A stretch of DNA of 64,000 nucleotides from a bacterium (GTDB lineage Bacteria; Desulfobacterota; Binatia; Binatales; Binataceae). The stretch is taken from contig JADBKU010000010.1 of the NCBI GenBank assembly GCA_014896235.1, positions 42,341-106,340 on the forward strand, given 5' to 3'. The notes under the pieces are model-generated. The model made no database searches, was not told where the DNA came from, and worked only from the letters and a program-made list of their open reading frames with translations. Of this stretch, positions 45,574 to 55,264 are shown piece by piece; the first letter of the stretch is position 1; every line of letters starts with the position of its first letter. Made by a program: the position numbers and the translations under genes.

Positions 45574-46724
45574 CGATGGCTACCCGCTGCGGTCTTTTGC
45601 GCGGCGCAGGCGGGGCCGCGCAGGCTGAGCAGGATTTCTTCGAACTGGGCCATCCGCGCCGCCGGATCGCAGAGCGTCGCCGCCCGCGCCGGTCCCGCGC
45701 TTCCCAAACGCAGCCGTTCGGCCGGATTCGCGATCAGCTTCGACAGCGCCTGCGCGAGCGCCGGAACGTCGCACGGCGGCGTGAGGATTCCACAACGTTC
45801 ATCGACGATTTCGCACGCGCCGCCCATCGCCGTCGTCACCACCGGCAGTCCCGCGCCAAGCGCTTCCACGAAAACCAGGCCGAATGCGTCGGGCGCGGCG
45901 TTCGGCTGGCAAAAGATGTCGGCGGCGAGCATCAATTGGCGAACGTCGCCGCGATGGCCAAGGAATTTGACCCGCCCGTCGATGCCGAGTTCGCGCGCGA
46001 GGGCCGCGAGCCGTTCGAGATATGCGCGTTCATGCGGCCGTTCAGCGCCGCCCGCCATCCAGCAGACCCAATCCCGGCGGTCGCGCAAAATTCCCAAAGC
46101 TCGCAAATGCGATTCATGTCCTTTCAGCGGCTCCATCCGGCTGGCCTGTAAAATCGCGGCGCCGCCCGTTGGCGCGCCCAATTTCGCGCGCAAGGCGTCG
46201 CGCTCGGACGGCGGCAGGCGCGGTCCGCCGGTTGCGACAGGAAAGCACAATATTTCGCTTCGCGCAGGGGTGAAAAGTTTCACCATCGTCGAAGCGGTGA
46301 AACGGCTGTTGCAGATGGCGAGGTCGGGCGCCGTGCGCGCGGCCCAGCGCTCGACCCAATGGCGTCCATTCGCCGCGCTGTGCATCCAGAAGACCAGCGG
46401 CCGTCCGGAGCGGCGCACGGCGGGCGCGAAGATCGCGTGCGCCCACGCCATGTGGCAAATCACGGCGTCGATTCGTTCGGCGGCGATAATCCCGGCCAGC
46501 CGCCGCCGCGCACGCATCACGCTCAGCGGATTCCGCGCCCGGACCGGCTCCAGCATCCTGACCGGCGCGCCCAGCGCGCGCAGGTCGCGGGCGAAGCGGC
46601 CCTCGAAGCAGAGCGCGAATACCGGTTCGATGCGCGGGGCGCGGGCCTGTTCCCGCACCAGCGACAAAAGCGCGGTTTCGACGCCGCCGAACAGGTTCCC
46701 GCTATGAACGTGGAGGATCCGCAA
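45570..46724 (-). CDS. GT4-family glycosyltransferase
   Basis: A 384-residue GT-B enzyme. RILHVHSGNLFGGVETALLSLV is the N-terminal loop; CHMAWAHAIF, ILQASRMEPLKGHESHL and QPNAAPDAFGLVFVEALGAGLPVVTTAMGG (the EALG variant of E-x7-E). It starts at TTG 46724, just after the upstream GT4 stop. Acceptor and donor are unknown. Confidence 0.88.
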   Translation of the reverse strand: MRILHVHSGNLFGGVETALLSLVREQARAPRIEPVFALCFEGRFARDLRALGAPVRMLEPVRARNPLSVMRARRRLAGIIAAERIDAVICHMAWAHAIFAPAVRRSGRPLVFWMHSAANGRHWVERWAARTAPDLAICNSRFTASTMVKLFTPARSEILCFPVATGGPRLPPSERDALRAKLGAPTGGAAILQASRMEPLKGHESHLRALGILRDRRDWVCWMAGGAERPHERAYLERLAALARELGIDGRVKFLGHRGDVRQLMLAADIFCQPNAAPDAFGLVFVEALGAGLPVVTTAMGGACEIVDERCGILTPPCDVPALAQALSKLIANPAERLRLGSAGPARAATLCDPAARMAQFEEILLSLRGPACAAQKTAAGSHR

Positions 46725-46744
46725 GCGAGTCGAGCGCGAAGGAT

Positions 46745-47986
46745 TCAGGCCGCCGGACGGGTGCGCTTTGCGCCGACCGCGCGTTCGTAGATTGGAATCA
46801 GTTCGGCGGCGAGGCGCGCGCGCGTGAAGCGGTGGCGCGCGGCGGCTGCGGCGGCCGCGCCGAGGCGCAGGCGCAAGGCGCGGTCGGCGGCAAGGCGCGC
46901 GATCGCGCGAGCCAGCTCGGCCGCGTCGCCGGGCTTATGGCTTAAGGCTTCGGAACCGTCGGCGAAGAGTTCCCCCGCGCCGCCCGCCGCGCTGGCGATG
47001 ACCGGTTTTCCGCACGCCATCGCTTCGGCGATCACCAGTCCGAACGGCTCCGGTTCCGTGCTTGCGTGCACGACGATGTCGAGCGCGCGCAGCGCCGCAG
47101 GCGCGTCGGCGACAAACCCGGTAAAACCGGCCCGGCCATCCAGCCCGAGCGCGCCGGCATAGCCGCGCAAATCTTCAAGCGCATGCTGGCTGCCTGCGGT
47201 TTCGTAAAGCGGGCCGCCAATCACGTAGCCGCGCACCGGCGAATGCGCCGGCAGATCGGCGAGCGCGCGCAGAAAGGTGCGATGGCCTTTCCAGCGCGCA
47301 AGCGTGGCCATCAGGCCCACGCGCACGCCGCCTTCGCCGAGCGGCGGCAATCCCGCCAGACGATCGAGGTCGAGCGCGTGCCCGGCGGGCGAAAATCGTT
47401 CGAGATCGACCGCGTTGTGCACCGCTAGAACGTTCGCGCGACCGCCAAAAAGGCGGCGCGCGTCGTCGGCGACGCTGTGCGAATTCGCGATGATCGCGGC
47501 GGTCCGGCCGGCGTGCGCCCGCAACAAGCGCGACATCATGGGGCGGGCGCGCACGTAATCATGCAGATGCCAGATGAGCGGCGTCGCGCGCGGCGCCGCC
47601 CACGCGCCCAGCACGTGCATCTTGAAACCGTTGGTATGGATCGCGTCGGGGGCGCGTTCGGCGATCGCGCGCCGCAGCGCGCGCGTGTAGCTGGCGATCG
47701 CGGGAGCCGCCGCGGCGACTCGACCGGCGACAGCGAGCGGATTGGTATGATCGCCCGCCGGCCCGCCGGCCGCGGCGTCGCCCAGCAGCGAAACCGCGCG
47801 CGGAAATTTCACGACTGCGGCGTCCACGCCCATCGCGCGCGCCTCTTCGACCAATACGCCATCGGCGGCGGCGATCAGGCCCAGGCGCCATCCGGGACGC
47901 GCGGCGGCAAGGCTGGCCATCACGTCGAGCAGGGCGCGTTCGGCGCCGCCGGGACTGCCAGCGGGATTAAGGAACAGCAGATTCAT
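46745..47986 (-). CDS. GT4-family glycosyltransferase
   Basis: A 413-residue GT-B enzyme. NLLFLNPAGSPGGAERALLDVMASL, IHTNGFKMHVLGAWAAP, PLIWHLHDYVRARP, VLAVHNAVDLERFSP, VGLMATLARWKGHRTFL and HASTEPEPFGLVIAEAMACGKPVIAS (E-x7-E). ATG 47986 starts 20 bp inside the 3' end of the upstream ligase/TPR gene; the frame continues upstream only as shadow sequence. Confidence 0.88.
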   Translation of the reverse strand: MNLLFLNPAGSPGGAERALLDVMASLAAARPGWRLGLIAAADGVLVEEARAMGVDAAVVKFPRAVSLLGDAAAGGPAGDHTNPLAVAGRVAAAAPAIASYTRALRRAIAERAPDAIHTNGFKMHVLGAWAAPRATPLIWHLHDYVRARPMMSRLLRAHAGRTAAIIANSHSVADDARRLFGGRANVLAVHNAVDLERFSPAGHALDLDRLAGLPPLGEGGVRVGLMATLARWKGHRTFLRALADLPAHSPVRGYVIGGPLYETAGSQHALEDLRGYAGALGLDGRAGFTGFVADAPAALRALDIVVHASTEPEPFGLVIAEAMACGKPVIASAAGGAGELFADGSEALSHKPGDAAELARAIARLAADRALRLRLGAAAAAAARHRFTRARLAAELIPIYERAVGAKRTRPAA

Positions 47987-50867
47987 CGGCCGCGGCGCCG
48001 GATGCGGGGCCGGCTGGCGGAGTGGGCGCGGCAGCCGGCGACTCGCGGGCCGCTTCAGCGGTATGAGTTTGAAAATCGCGATAGGCCGCGCGATATCCGG
48101 CGTTGGCCGGCGCCAGCGCGATCGCGTGCGCGAAGTCGCGGTCGGCGGATGCGTAATCGAAATCGCTTTCTTCGGCCTGGGCAAGCATGAAATAAGCCTC
48201 GGCTGAAGCGGGATTTATGTTCACGGCGCGCTGATAGGCGAGCGTCGCCTGATCGAATTTGCGCTCATCCATATAAAATCCCCCTAGCCGCATAGTCGGT
48301 CCGAAACTGGGGTCCGCCTTGACCGCGGCGGAGAGCGCCTCTTCGGCCGCGGCCTTATCTCCGGCCTGATTCGTCGCGTCGGCAAGGGCGTAATCGAGCG
48401 AAACCGGATCGGCCCCGGCGTTTTCGGCCGCGTTGATCAGCGCGCGCGCCCCTTTGATGTCGCCTTGAGGTCCCATCACGGCTTCGATCATCGCGCGATA
48501 AGGATCGGTCTGCGCCGGATCGATCGCGATCGCCGCGCGAATGTCGTTGGCGGCTTCGCGGTAGTCGAGGGCGTGCGCGTAGTCGCGGCCGGCTTCGACC
48601 AAATCGTTCTGGCGCTCGGTGTCGTCGGCCGCCGCGCGCGCCGCCTGTTCGGCGAGACGGCCGGCTTCGGCGTAGCGGCCAAGCGCTCCGTAAAAGGTCG
48701 CGAGCGCCGGCACGGCGTCGCCGTATCCCGACGCGATCGCCCGGCGATAACCTGCCGCGATCGCCTTTTGCTCCTCGGGAAGCAGCCATGGGATCATGCG
48801 CGAAGCCAGGTAGAAGTGGGTGTCGACGGCCGGAGAATCGGCGACCGACAGCGTGATTTCATGCAGCGCCTTCGCTTTATCGCCGCTCAGCAAAAGGCTT
48901 CGCGCGTACAGGTCGCGCGCGAGCGGATCGTTGGGATCGAGCCAGACTGCGGCGCGCAATTGCGATTCGCGCTGCGCGAGCGGCGCGCCCTCGGGCATCA
49001 GGGCGGCGAGCGCGAGATGGGCGCTGGCGACGGCGGGATGCGCCGCGACGATGCGTTCGGCGGCGCCGAAGGTGCGCGGGCGGCCGATATCGTAGGGATA
49101 ATTGGCGGGCGCCTGGAAAATCGCGGCGGCGATCATCACCGCCGCGAACGCCGCCAGCGCGCCCGAGCCGATCCAGGTCATTAAGCTGGGTTCGGCGACG
49201 GTCCGCAGCTTTCGCGACGCGTCGTCGCGATGGGTCAGCACGAGCCGGGCGAAGACCGCCAGAATGATCGAAAAGAACACCGCGTTGGCGGTGGTGTGGA
49301 GGCTGAAATCGAAGATTTCGTGAAAGAGCACGGCCGCGACGCCGCCGGCGAGTCCGGCCGTCATCGGCCAATGGCGTTCGCTCAACCCGCGCGCCGCCGA
49401 ACGCATCCGCATCGCGAGGACGGCGGCGAATGACAGGGCCAGCACGGCGCCGGCCAGGCCGGTTTCGGCCAGCAACTGGATATAGTCGTTTTCGGGTTGG
49501 CGGTAGAAAAATTCGAGCCATGGCGGTTCGTGAAAATGGGGGAACAGTTCCGGCCAGCATCCGAGTCCGACGCCGAATAGAGGAAAATTCAGGATCATCG
49601 GAATCGTGTCGCGCCAGGCGATTTCCTTGGTTGCAAACTGGCCGGAAATTCCTGCCACGGTCGCAAGCCGGGCGCTCGCGGCGTTGCGCGCTGCGGGGCC
49701 GATTACGAACAGGAGCAGCGCGAATCCCGCGCCCATCGCGCCGACCATGATCGGCACGGCGCGCCGGCGATGGAGTTGCAGCAAGCGCGGCGCGCGATCG
49801 GGAGCGCGCCTGAAGCTGATTCCCAGCCCCACCGTGATCCCGATAACGGCGGCGGTCCATCCGGCGCGCGACAGGCTCAGCACCAGGGCCGCGCCGATCA
49901 CGAACGCGGCGATCATGCACTCCATCCGGCGATCGCGCCGGCCGCGGAGCGAGTAGAGCGGAAAAATCGATCCGACTACGGCGAGCGGCAGCGCCATCGC
50001 CAGCAAATCCGCGAAATGGTCCGGGTTGACGAAGGGACCGCTGGCGCGCACGTTTTCCAATTGCGGAACGCCCCAGTCGTGCGGGACGAACGTCCAGAGG
50101 ATTTTGCCGTTCCACGATGCGCGTTCGGCGATCGCGAGCAGCGCCAGCGCCGTGGCGATCGCGATCACGCCGGTGACGATCGAGTTGATAAAACGAGCGT
50201 TGGCCTCGCGTTCGGCGCCGGGGAATCCGGCCGGAAAAGCCAGGACGATAAAAAAGATTGCGCCGCAGGCGAGCAGCTCGATCAAGCTTGCGAGCGTCAC
50301 GCCGGGAGCGATCGCAAGCGACTTCCAGCGCCATGCGCCCAGGCCGCGGAGCGGCTTGACGCCGAGCTTGTCGATCGGCACGGGACGGGCGGCGGCGGCG
50401 TTTTCCGGCGCGGCGGCCTCCGCGCGCCGGCTGGGCGAACTGTCAACCGGCGGCAATATCACGCGGATTACTGGCGCGTGAGGATTTGGCTTGACGTTCC
50501 ATGCGGAGCGCAGGGCTGCGAACGGCGACTCCGCCGGCCATCCGGGGAAACTTATCGAGTAGAGCTTCCAGGTGGCGGGCGAGATGGCTTTCAGGATCGA
50601 GGGCGGAAGCGGCGCGGTTTGAATCGCGATCAATCCGGCGAAGGCGAGGGCGGGAATGGCGATCGCGCGCAGATCCGGGCGGGAGATGCTGATGCGCGCG
50701 GGCGTGGCGCCCTCGCGCCAGACCTGAACTATCCAGAAGATCAGCAGCGCGAAGGCCCAGATTTCGACCGTCGTGTAGGCCCATTTGTGGACGGCGCCGA
50801 GAGCCAGCGCGGAAAACGCGGCGAGCGCGAGAACGCCCGCCACCATGAGCGTGTCGCGCCAGCGCAA
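47967..50867 (-). CDS. O-antigen ligase-like membrane protein with C-terminal TPR domain
   Basis: A 966-residue two-part protein. The N-terminal ~560 residues contain about twelve hydrophobic helices and the O-antigen-ligase blocks GPFVNPDHFADLLAMALPLAV, VLSLSRAGWTAAVIG and PLFGVGLGCWPELFPHFHEP...PENDYIQLLAETG. The remainder, in the periplasm or cytosol, is tetratricopeptide repeats, for example AEAYFMLAQAEESDFDYASADRDFAHAIALAPANAGY. This architecture occurs next to EPS BY-kinase genes and may polymerise or ligate the glycan. It starts with TTG 50867 or ATG 50846. Confidence 0.85.
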   Translation of the reverse strand: MRWRDTLMVAGVLALAAFSALALGAVHKWAYTTVEIWAFALLIFWIVQVWREGATPARISISRPDLRAIAIPALAFAGLIAIQTAPLPPSILKAISPATWKLYSISFPGWPAESPFAALRSAWNVKPNPHAPVIRVILPPVDSSPSRRAEAAAPENAAAARPVPIDKLGVKPLRGLGAWRWKSLAIAPGVTLASLIELLACGAIFFIVLAFPAGFPGAEREANARFINSIVTGVIAIATALALLAIAERASWNGKILWTFVPHDWGVPQLENVRASGPFVNPDHFADLLAMALPLAVVGSIFPLYSLRGRRDRRMECMIAAFVIGAALVLSLSRAGWTAAVIGITVGLGISFRRAPDRAPRLLQLHRRRAVPIMVGAMGAGFALLLFVIGPAARNAASARLATVAGISGQFATKEIAWRDTIPMILNFPLFGVGLGCWPELFPHFHEPPWLEFFYRQPENDYIQLLAETGLAGAVLALSFAAVLAMRMRSAARGLSERHWPMTAGLAGGVAAVLFHEIFDFSLHTTANAVFFSIILAVFARLVLTHRDDASRKLRTVAEPSLMTWIGSGALAAFAAVMIAAAIFQAPANYPYDIGRPRTFGAAERIVAAHPAVASAHLALAALMPEGAPLAQRESQLRAAVWLDPNDPLARDLYARSLLLSGDKAKALHEITLSVADSPAVDTHFYLASRMIPWLLPEEQKAIAAGYRRAIASGYGDAVPALATFYGALGRYAEAGRLAEQAARAAADDTERQNDLVEAGRDYAHALDYREAANDIRAAIAIDPAQTDPYRAMIEAVMGPQGDIKGARALINAAENAGADPVSLDYALADATNQAGDKAAAEEALSAAVKADPSFGPTMRLGGFYMDERKFDQATLAYQRAVNINPASAEAYFMLAQAEESDFDYASADRDFAHAIALAPANAGYRAAYRDFQTHTAEAARESPAAAPTPPAGPASGAAADESAVP

Positions 50868-50950
50868 GTTGGCCGCGTCGCCGGAAATAAAGGCGTCGCG
50901 GCCAAAGCGCGAAGAGGAGCCGGAGCGGCCGGCGAATTGTTCGAGTCTAC

Positions 50951-53317
50951 TCAGGCGTATTCGTCTTCATCGGCGCGTCCGTCGGCGCCGTAAGCGTAGT
51001 AGTCCTGATGATAGTAGTAGTGATAATCGTGGCTGTGCAGCTTGATCTTGTTGAGCACGACGCCAAGGATCTTGGCGCGGGCGTACTCGAGCCGCGCGCA
51101 AGCCGTCCTGACCTGCTGGCGCGGAGTGGCGGAACCGTTCGCCACGACCACGACGCCGTCGGTCAGCTTCGCGAGCACCATCGCGTCGCTCACCGGCAGC
51201 ACCGGCGCGCAATCGATGACGATGTATTCGTAAGTTTCGCGAAACTGGCCGATTAGCTCGATCATCCGCTTCGAGTTGAGCAATTCCGTTGGATTGGGCG
51301 GAACCGATCCCGAGCCCAGGAAGTGAAGATTTTCGATTTCCGTCGCCCGAATCATCTCTTGCGGCTCGCGCGCGCCGGTCAGCACTTCGGTCAGTCCGAG
51401 ATGGTTGTCCACGGCGAGCACGCGATGGCATCGGGCGCGCCGCAAGTCGGCGTCGATCAGCAGCACCGGGCCGCCCAGTTGCGCGAGCATCACCGCCATG
51501 TTCACCGACGTGACGGTCTTGCCCTCGCGGCTGGTGGCGCTGGTGAAGAGCATTACCTTGGGCGGGCCGCCCGCGCGCGACATCAGGAGCGCCGTGCGCA
51601 GATTGCGATAGGCCTCGCCGACGCGCGAATAGGTGCCGTGCGTCGTGACCAGCTCGCGTCCGGGCGGCAGCACGGCGGCGGTCCCGCCGGCGCCGAAGCC
51701 TTGCGGCAGCTCGCGCGGAGCATACGCGCTTTTACCGTTGATGCTCGAAAATTCGGGAACCACGCCGAGGTTGGGCAGGCGCAGATATTGTTCCGCTTCC
51801 TCGGGATTTTTGAGCGTGTTGTCGAGCATCTCGAGCATGAACGCCGCGGCAAGACCGAGCCCGAGCCCGCCGAAAATCGAGAGCGCGAAATTCCGCGATT
51901 TGTTGGGGCTGGTGGGCGCGCCCGGAATTTCGGCCGAGTTGATTATCGAAACGTCGTTGTTGCGCGTGTCGCCGGACACCTCGACGTCTTTGACCCGCTT
52001 GAGAATGGCGTTGTAGAGCTCGCGGTTGGTGTCGACGTCGCGCTGCAGGATCGCATATTGGGCGGCGGCGTCGTTCAGCTTCAGGGTTTCCTGCCGCTGC
52101 AGTTCCATCTCCGCCTGCAGGTCTTTTTCCTTTTCGACCGCCTCATCGTATTGCGATTGAATCGCGGTGACTTTCTTTTGCACGGTGAGCGCGATGCGCG
52201 CCTGCATTTCGCGGATTTGCGCGTCGAGCTTGGCCAGCGGCGGATAGCTGTCCTTGAATTGGTTCGCCAGCGCCGCCCGCTGTGTGTACAGGGCGTCGAG
52301 TTGCTTGTTGGCCGATTGAATTTCCGGATCCTCGAGCACCGCGGCCAGCGAGTTGTAATCGTGTTTGTGGATCAGCGCGATCTGCGCCTCAAGACCGATT
52401 CGCGCGACCTGCGCTTTGGTCAGGTCAGCGCTCAGCGCGCTCAACCGGTCGAGGATCACGGCGTCTTTGCCGTCGAGCGAAATCAGGCCGGGAATGATGC
52501 CCTTTTCGCGGCGATAGTCGTTAAGCGCCGCTTCGGACTTTTCCAGATGGTCCTTGACCTCGATTAACTTGTTCTGCAGGTAGCGCTCGGCCTCCTCGTT
52601 GGCCTGGCCGTGCATCTCGGTGTCCCGTCGTTCGTAGGCAAGGACGTGGGCGTTGGCGATACGCGCGGCGAGCGCGGGATCGGACCAGCTGAAAGAGATT
52701 TTGATGAGGTCCGTATCCGGCAGGGGCTTGACCGAGAGCGCCCCCTGGTAGGCGTGGACGAGGCCGGCCGGCACGCCGAGATCATTGTCGAGGTCCGCGC
52801 CGATGCGGACTTTTTTCGTGGGATGCGCAGCCGCGTGCGCGCCGCCGAAGATGCGTTTGATCACCCGATCGAACACGCCTGGTTTGACTGGAGAGCCTAC
52901 GAACGCGGGGTCTTGCTGCAAGTCGAGCGATTTGATCACGGAGGCGGCGAGGGCGCGGCTTTGGAGAATCGCGCACTGGGTTTTGTAATAAAGGTCCGTG
53001 TCGTTCGCCGCCGCCTCAATCTGGACGAGATTTTCCAGCGTGTTGGAGCCGTCGCCGACGCCGGCCGGCTGAATCATGATCGTGGTTTCCGCGGTGTAGA
53101 TCGGCGTTTCAGTCATCGTCTTGATCATCACGAGCATCACGACGCCGACCAGGATCGCCACGATCATGCGGTAGCGCTTGAGAACGATTCGCCAGTATTG
53201 GCTGATGTCGATGAGGGGCTGGCCCGGATCGACGAACACCGGCGACGCTTCGGTTTCGATCGGCGCTTCGGCCGGCAGGTCGCCGGAACGCCGGATATAA
53301 TAGCGCGAAGGTTCCAT
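50951..53317 (-). CDS. Polysaccharide co-polymerase with tyrosine autokinase (Wzc-like)
   Basis: A 788-residue inner-membrane protein controlling chain length and export. After a Wzz domain with a first membrane helix (YRMIVAILVGVVMLVMI), there is a long periplasmic coiled coil, a second helix preceded by the P-G-x-P-T-S-P-N-K motif, and the BY-kinase domain: Walker A TSATSREGKTVTSVN (K-T rather than the common K-S), Walker A' VLLIDADLRR, and Walker B YIVIDCAPVLPVSDA. The C terminus has a tyrosine cluster (HDYHYYYHQDYYAYG) that is autophosphorylated in the family. Its ATG shares one base with the wza stop. Confidence 0.94.
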   Translation of the reverse strand: MEPSRYYIRRSGDLPAEAPIETEASPVFVDPGQPLIDISQYWRIVLKRYRMIVAILVGVVMLVMIKTMTETPIYTAETTIMIQPAGVGDGSNTLENLVQIEAAANDTDLYYKTQCAILQSRALAASVIKSLDLQQDPAFVGSPVKPGVFDRVIKRIFGGAHAAAHPTKKVRIGADLDNDLGVPAGLVHAYQGALSVKPLPDTDLIKISFSWSDPALAARIANAHVLAYERRDTEMHGQANEEAERYLQNKLIEVKDHLEKSEAALNDYRREKGIIPGLISLDGKDAVILDRLSALSADLTKAQVARIGLEAQIALIHKHDYNSLAAVLEDPEIQSANKQLDALYTQRAALANQFKDSYPPLAKLDAQIREMQARIALTVQKKVTAIQSQYDEAVEKEKDLQAEMELQRQETLKLNDAAAQYAILQRDVDTNRELYNAILKRVKDVEVSGDTRNNDVSIINSAEIPGAPTSPNKSRNFALSIFGGLGLGLAAAFMLEMLDNTLKNPEEAEQYLRLPNLGVVPEFSSINGKSAYAPRELPQGFGAGGTAAVLPPGRELVTTHGTYSRVGEAYRNLRTALLMSRAGGPPKVMLFTSATSREGKTVTSVNMAVMLAQLGGPVLLIDADLRRARCHRVLAVDNHLGLTEVLTGAREPQEMIRATEIENLHFLGSGSVPPNPTELLNSKRMIELIGQFRETYEYIVIDCAPVLPVSDAMVLAKLTDGVVVVANGSATPRQQVRTACARLEYARAKILGVVLNKIKLHSHDYHYYYHQDYYAYGADGRADEDEYA

Positions 53318-54654
53318 CAGAACGGCACCGCTGGTCCCATGACGCCCATCCGCGACAGGATTTGGTAGAAAATGTAGGGACCGATCCTGACATTGGAGTA
53401 GGGTACGTCGATTACGTCATTCGCTTTGACGGGAATATCGGGTTCCTTGCCGTTGGTGATCTTGGCCAGATTGATCGCGATGGTTTTCTTGGAGCCATCT
53501 TTGGCAGTGCGGATCAGGGTAATGTCGGAGGTGTCCGCGGCATACATCGGACCGCCGGCCGCGCCGATCGCGCCCATCACCGTCAGGCCGGAACCAACCG
53601 AAAAGTAGCCCGGCGTCTGCACCCAGCCGACGACCATCACGTTGCCGCCCCCCGGCACCACGATAACGTCGCCGGGCCTGAGCGGCATGTTGATATATTT
53701 TCCCGCGCCCGAGAGCGAAGTGCTGTGGATCTTAATGGTCAGCGGATGCGCGTTCGGCGGCAACAGCCGGAGCGCGTTGGCCGCGATATCCGGTTCGAGC
53801 GACGCGTGCTGCTCGGCTTGAATGCGCTGGGCATGGGCGTTCAAGGAGGCATTGCCGCCGGGAATTTCACGGCCCGCGTGATGCGGCGCGATCTCTCCGG
53901 CGGGCGGCGGAGCGTCGCTGCCGGCGCCCGCAGCCGAAGGCAACGCTTCGCCAGCGCCGGGCGCCGCATTGTACGCGACCATCGAGACCTGTTTGGCCAT
54001 GTTCAGTCCCGTTCCGGCTTGCGCCGGAATCAGGATCAACTCGTCCGCCGCCGACGAGACCAAACCGCCGGCTTGCGTAAGAGCGTCAAGAATGGTCTCG
54101 TCCGGACTTTCGAGCGTCACCAGACCGGGACGGTTGACCGCGCCAATCACCGCGACTTCGCGATTATGGTACTCGTTGACGAAGACCGAAGCTTGCGGAC
54201 TGTACATGATCGCGCTGAGTTTTTGATCGAGCGCGGCTTCCAGCTGTTCTTCCGTGAGTCCTCCCGCCTGCACCGCGCCGATTAGCGGCAATTCGATTGT
54301 TCCGGCGGTAGTGACGCGAACTTTCGCATCTTGGATTTCGGGAACTTGCGGAACGGTAATTGTTAAAACGTCCCCGGGGCCGATCGGATAGTCGTCGTTG
54401 GAGGAAATTTGAGCGGTGCGCTCGTTCCAGAGCTTGTCCAACTCAGGATCGTCAGGTTGGGGTGAGTCCTGAGTGGCGGCGGCGGCGCTTGCGGTCAGAT
54501 CCGCTTTGTCCACATGCATCGGGTCGCTGCTGCCGCATCCGGCGATCGTCAGGGCGACCGCGAGCAGCACGCCGAAGACAAGCTTCAAACCCAACGCGGC
54601 GGCGGAGCATGAAGCGGCGCGCGAGCGCAAGCTTTCTGTGATAGCGTCTGTCAA
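53317..54654 (-). CDS. Polysaccharide export outer-membrane lipoprotein (Wza-like)
   Basis: A roughly 445-residue secreted lipoprotein; lipobox AGC after VLLAVALTI. DYPIGPGDVLTITVPQVPEI is the Poly_export domain start, and VRVTTAGTIELPLIGAVQAGGLTEEQLEAAL follows. SLBB-type repeats are VAVIGAVNRPGLVTLESPDETILDALTQAGG and VMVVGWVQTPGYFSVGSGLTVMGAIGAAGG. A Pro/Ala/His-rich insert of about 110 residues separates the two SLBB units. It forms the outer-membrane channel. TTG 54654 is the likely start. It heads the polysaccharide run. Confidence 0.9.
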   Translation of the reverse strand: MTDAITESLRSRAASCSAAALGLKLVFGVLLAVALTIAGCGSSDPMHVDKADLTASAAAATQDSPQPDDPELDKLWNERTAQISSNDDYPIGPGDVLTITVPQVPEIQDAKVRVTTAGTIELPLIGAVQAGGLTEEQLEAALDQKLSAIMYSPQASVFVNEYHNREVAVIGAVNRPGLVTLESPDETILDALTQAGGLVSSAADELILIPAQAGTGLNMAKQVSMVAYNAAPGAGEALPSAAGAGSDAPPPAGEIAPHHAGREIPGGNASLNAHAQRIQAEQHASLEPDIAANALRLLPPNAHPLTIKIHSTSLSGAGKYINMPLRPGDVIVVPGGGNVMVVGWVQTPGYFSVGSGLTVMGAIGAAGGPMYAADTSDITLIRTAKDGSKKTIAINLAKITNGKEPDIPVKANDVIDVPYSNVRIGPYIFYQILSRMGVMGPAVPF

Positions 54655-54751
54655 GATTGGCAGCGCCGCCAAATGACGGGCGCAGTTTACGTCGCGATTG
54701 GCGGCCAAGCGGATGCAGCCTGGCCGCCAATCGCGAAACAATCGTTTGAGC

Positions 54752-55264
54752 TTACTGCTGACTCGTCATCGGAGGATGCGGATGATGGTCGCTGCGATTG
54801 CCGCTTTCGGCCCATCCGATCGCCGCTCCACCAGCCGCCACGCCGAGTCCAAGAACTCCGATCGACGCCCATTCCGCCGGAGTCAGCGGGCCCGGCGGAT
54901 CCACGCAGGAGCCGCCCTGCGTCGCGATCGCGTTGGCGTTGCTGGAAACTTCCCAATTGACGGCTTGGGTCGCGCCGGAAAGATTTAACACGCCCGAGCC
55001 GTTCTTGAGTGCAGTGCTGCCGGTATCGAGGAAAAGATCGACCGTTCCGTTCGAAACGTTATCGATCGAATAGTTGCCCTTGCCGTCAGTCACCGCGGAG
55101 CCGAGAACTTTTCCCGATGGATCCTTGACGGTCACAGTCGCTCCGGCAAGCGGCGATCCCTGCGGGTTTTGCGCAACTCCGCAGACCGTGGCGGCCATCG
55201 CTTGTGACGCAACGAATCCAATCGAAACGAAAATCGTGAAGACCCTCGAAATCTTGCGTTTCAT
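54752..55264 (-). CDS. Secreted protein with carboxypeptidase-regulatory-like (Ig-like) domain
   Basis: A 170-residue protein beginning at ATG 55264. A signal peptide (FTIFVSIGFVASQAMA) precedes VCGVAQNPQGSPLAGATVTVKDPSGKVLGSAVTDGKGNYSI, the CarboxypepD_reg fold that often mediates adhesion or scaffolding. A C-terminal hydrophobic, glycine-zipper segment (WASIGVLGLGVAAGGAAIGWA) and a His/Pro-rich tail follow, so it may be anchored in a membrane by its C terminus. It sits just upstream of wza in the same direction, 97 bp away, and could be a surface protein linked to the polymer; that is inference. Confidence 0.7.
   Translation of the reverse strand: MKRKISRVFTIFVSIGFVASQAMAATVCGVAQNPQGSPLAGATVTVKDPSGKVLGSAVTDGKGNYSIDNVSNGTVDLFLDTGSTALKNGSGVLNLSGATQAVNWEVSSNANAIATQGGSCVDPPGPLTPAEWASIGVLGLGVAAGGAAIGWAESGNRSDHHPHPPMTSQQ

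Noticed and set aside
49770..50993. A 407-codon plus-strand frame over the ligase/TPR gene, and similar long frames opposite nadB, gshB, epimerase and glycosyltransferase genes
   Set aside because: All are antisense shadows with low-complexity Arg/Ala/Gly composition; the opposite-strand frames show real families.
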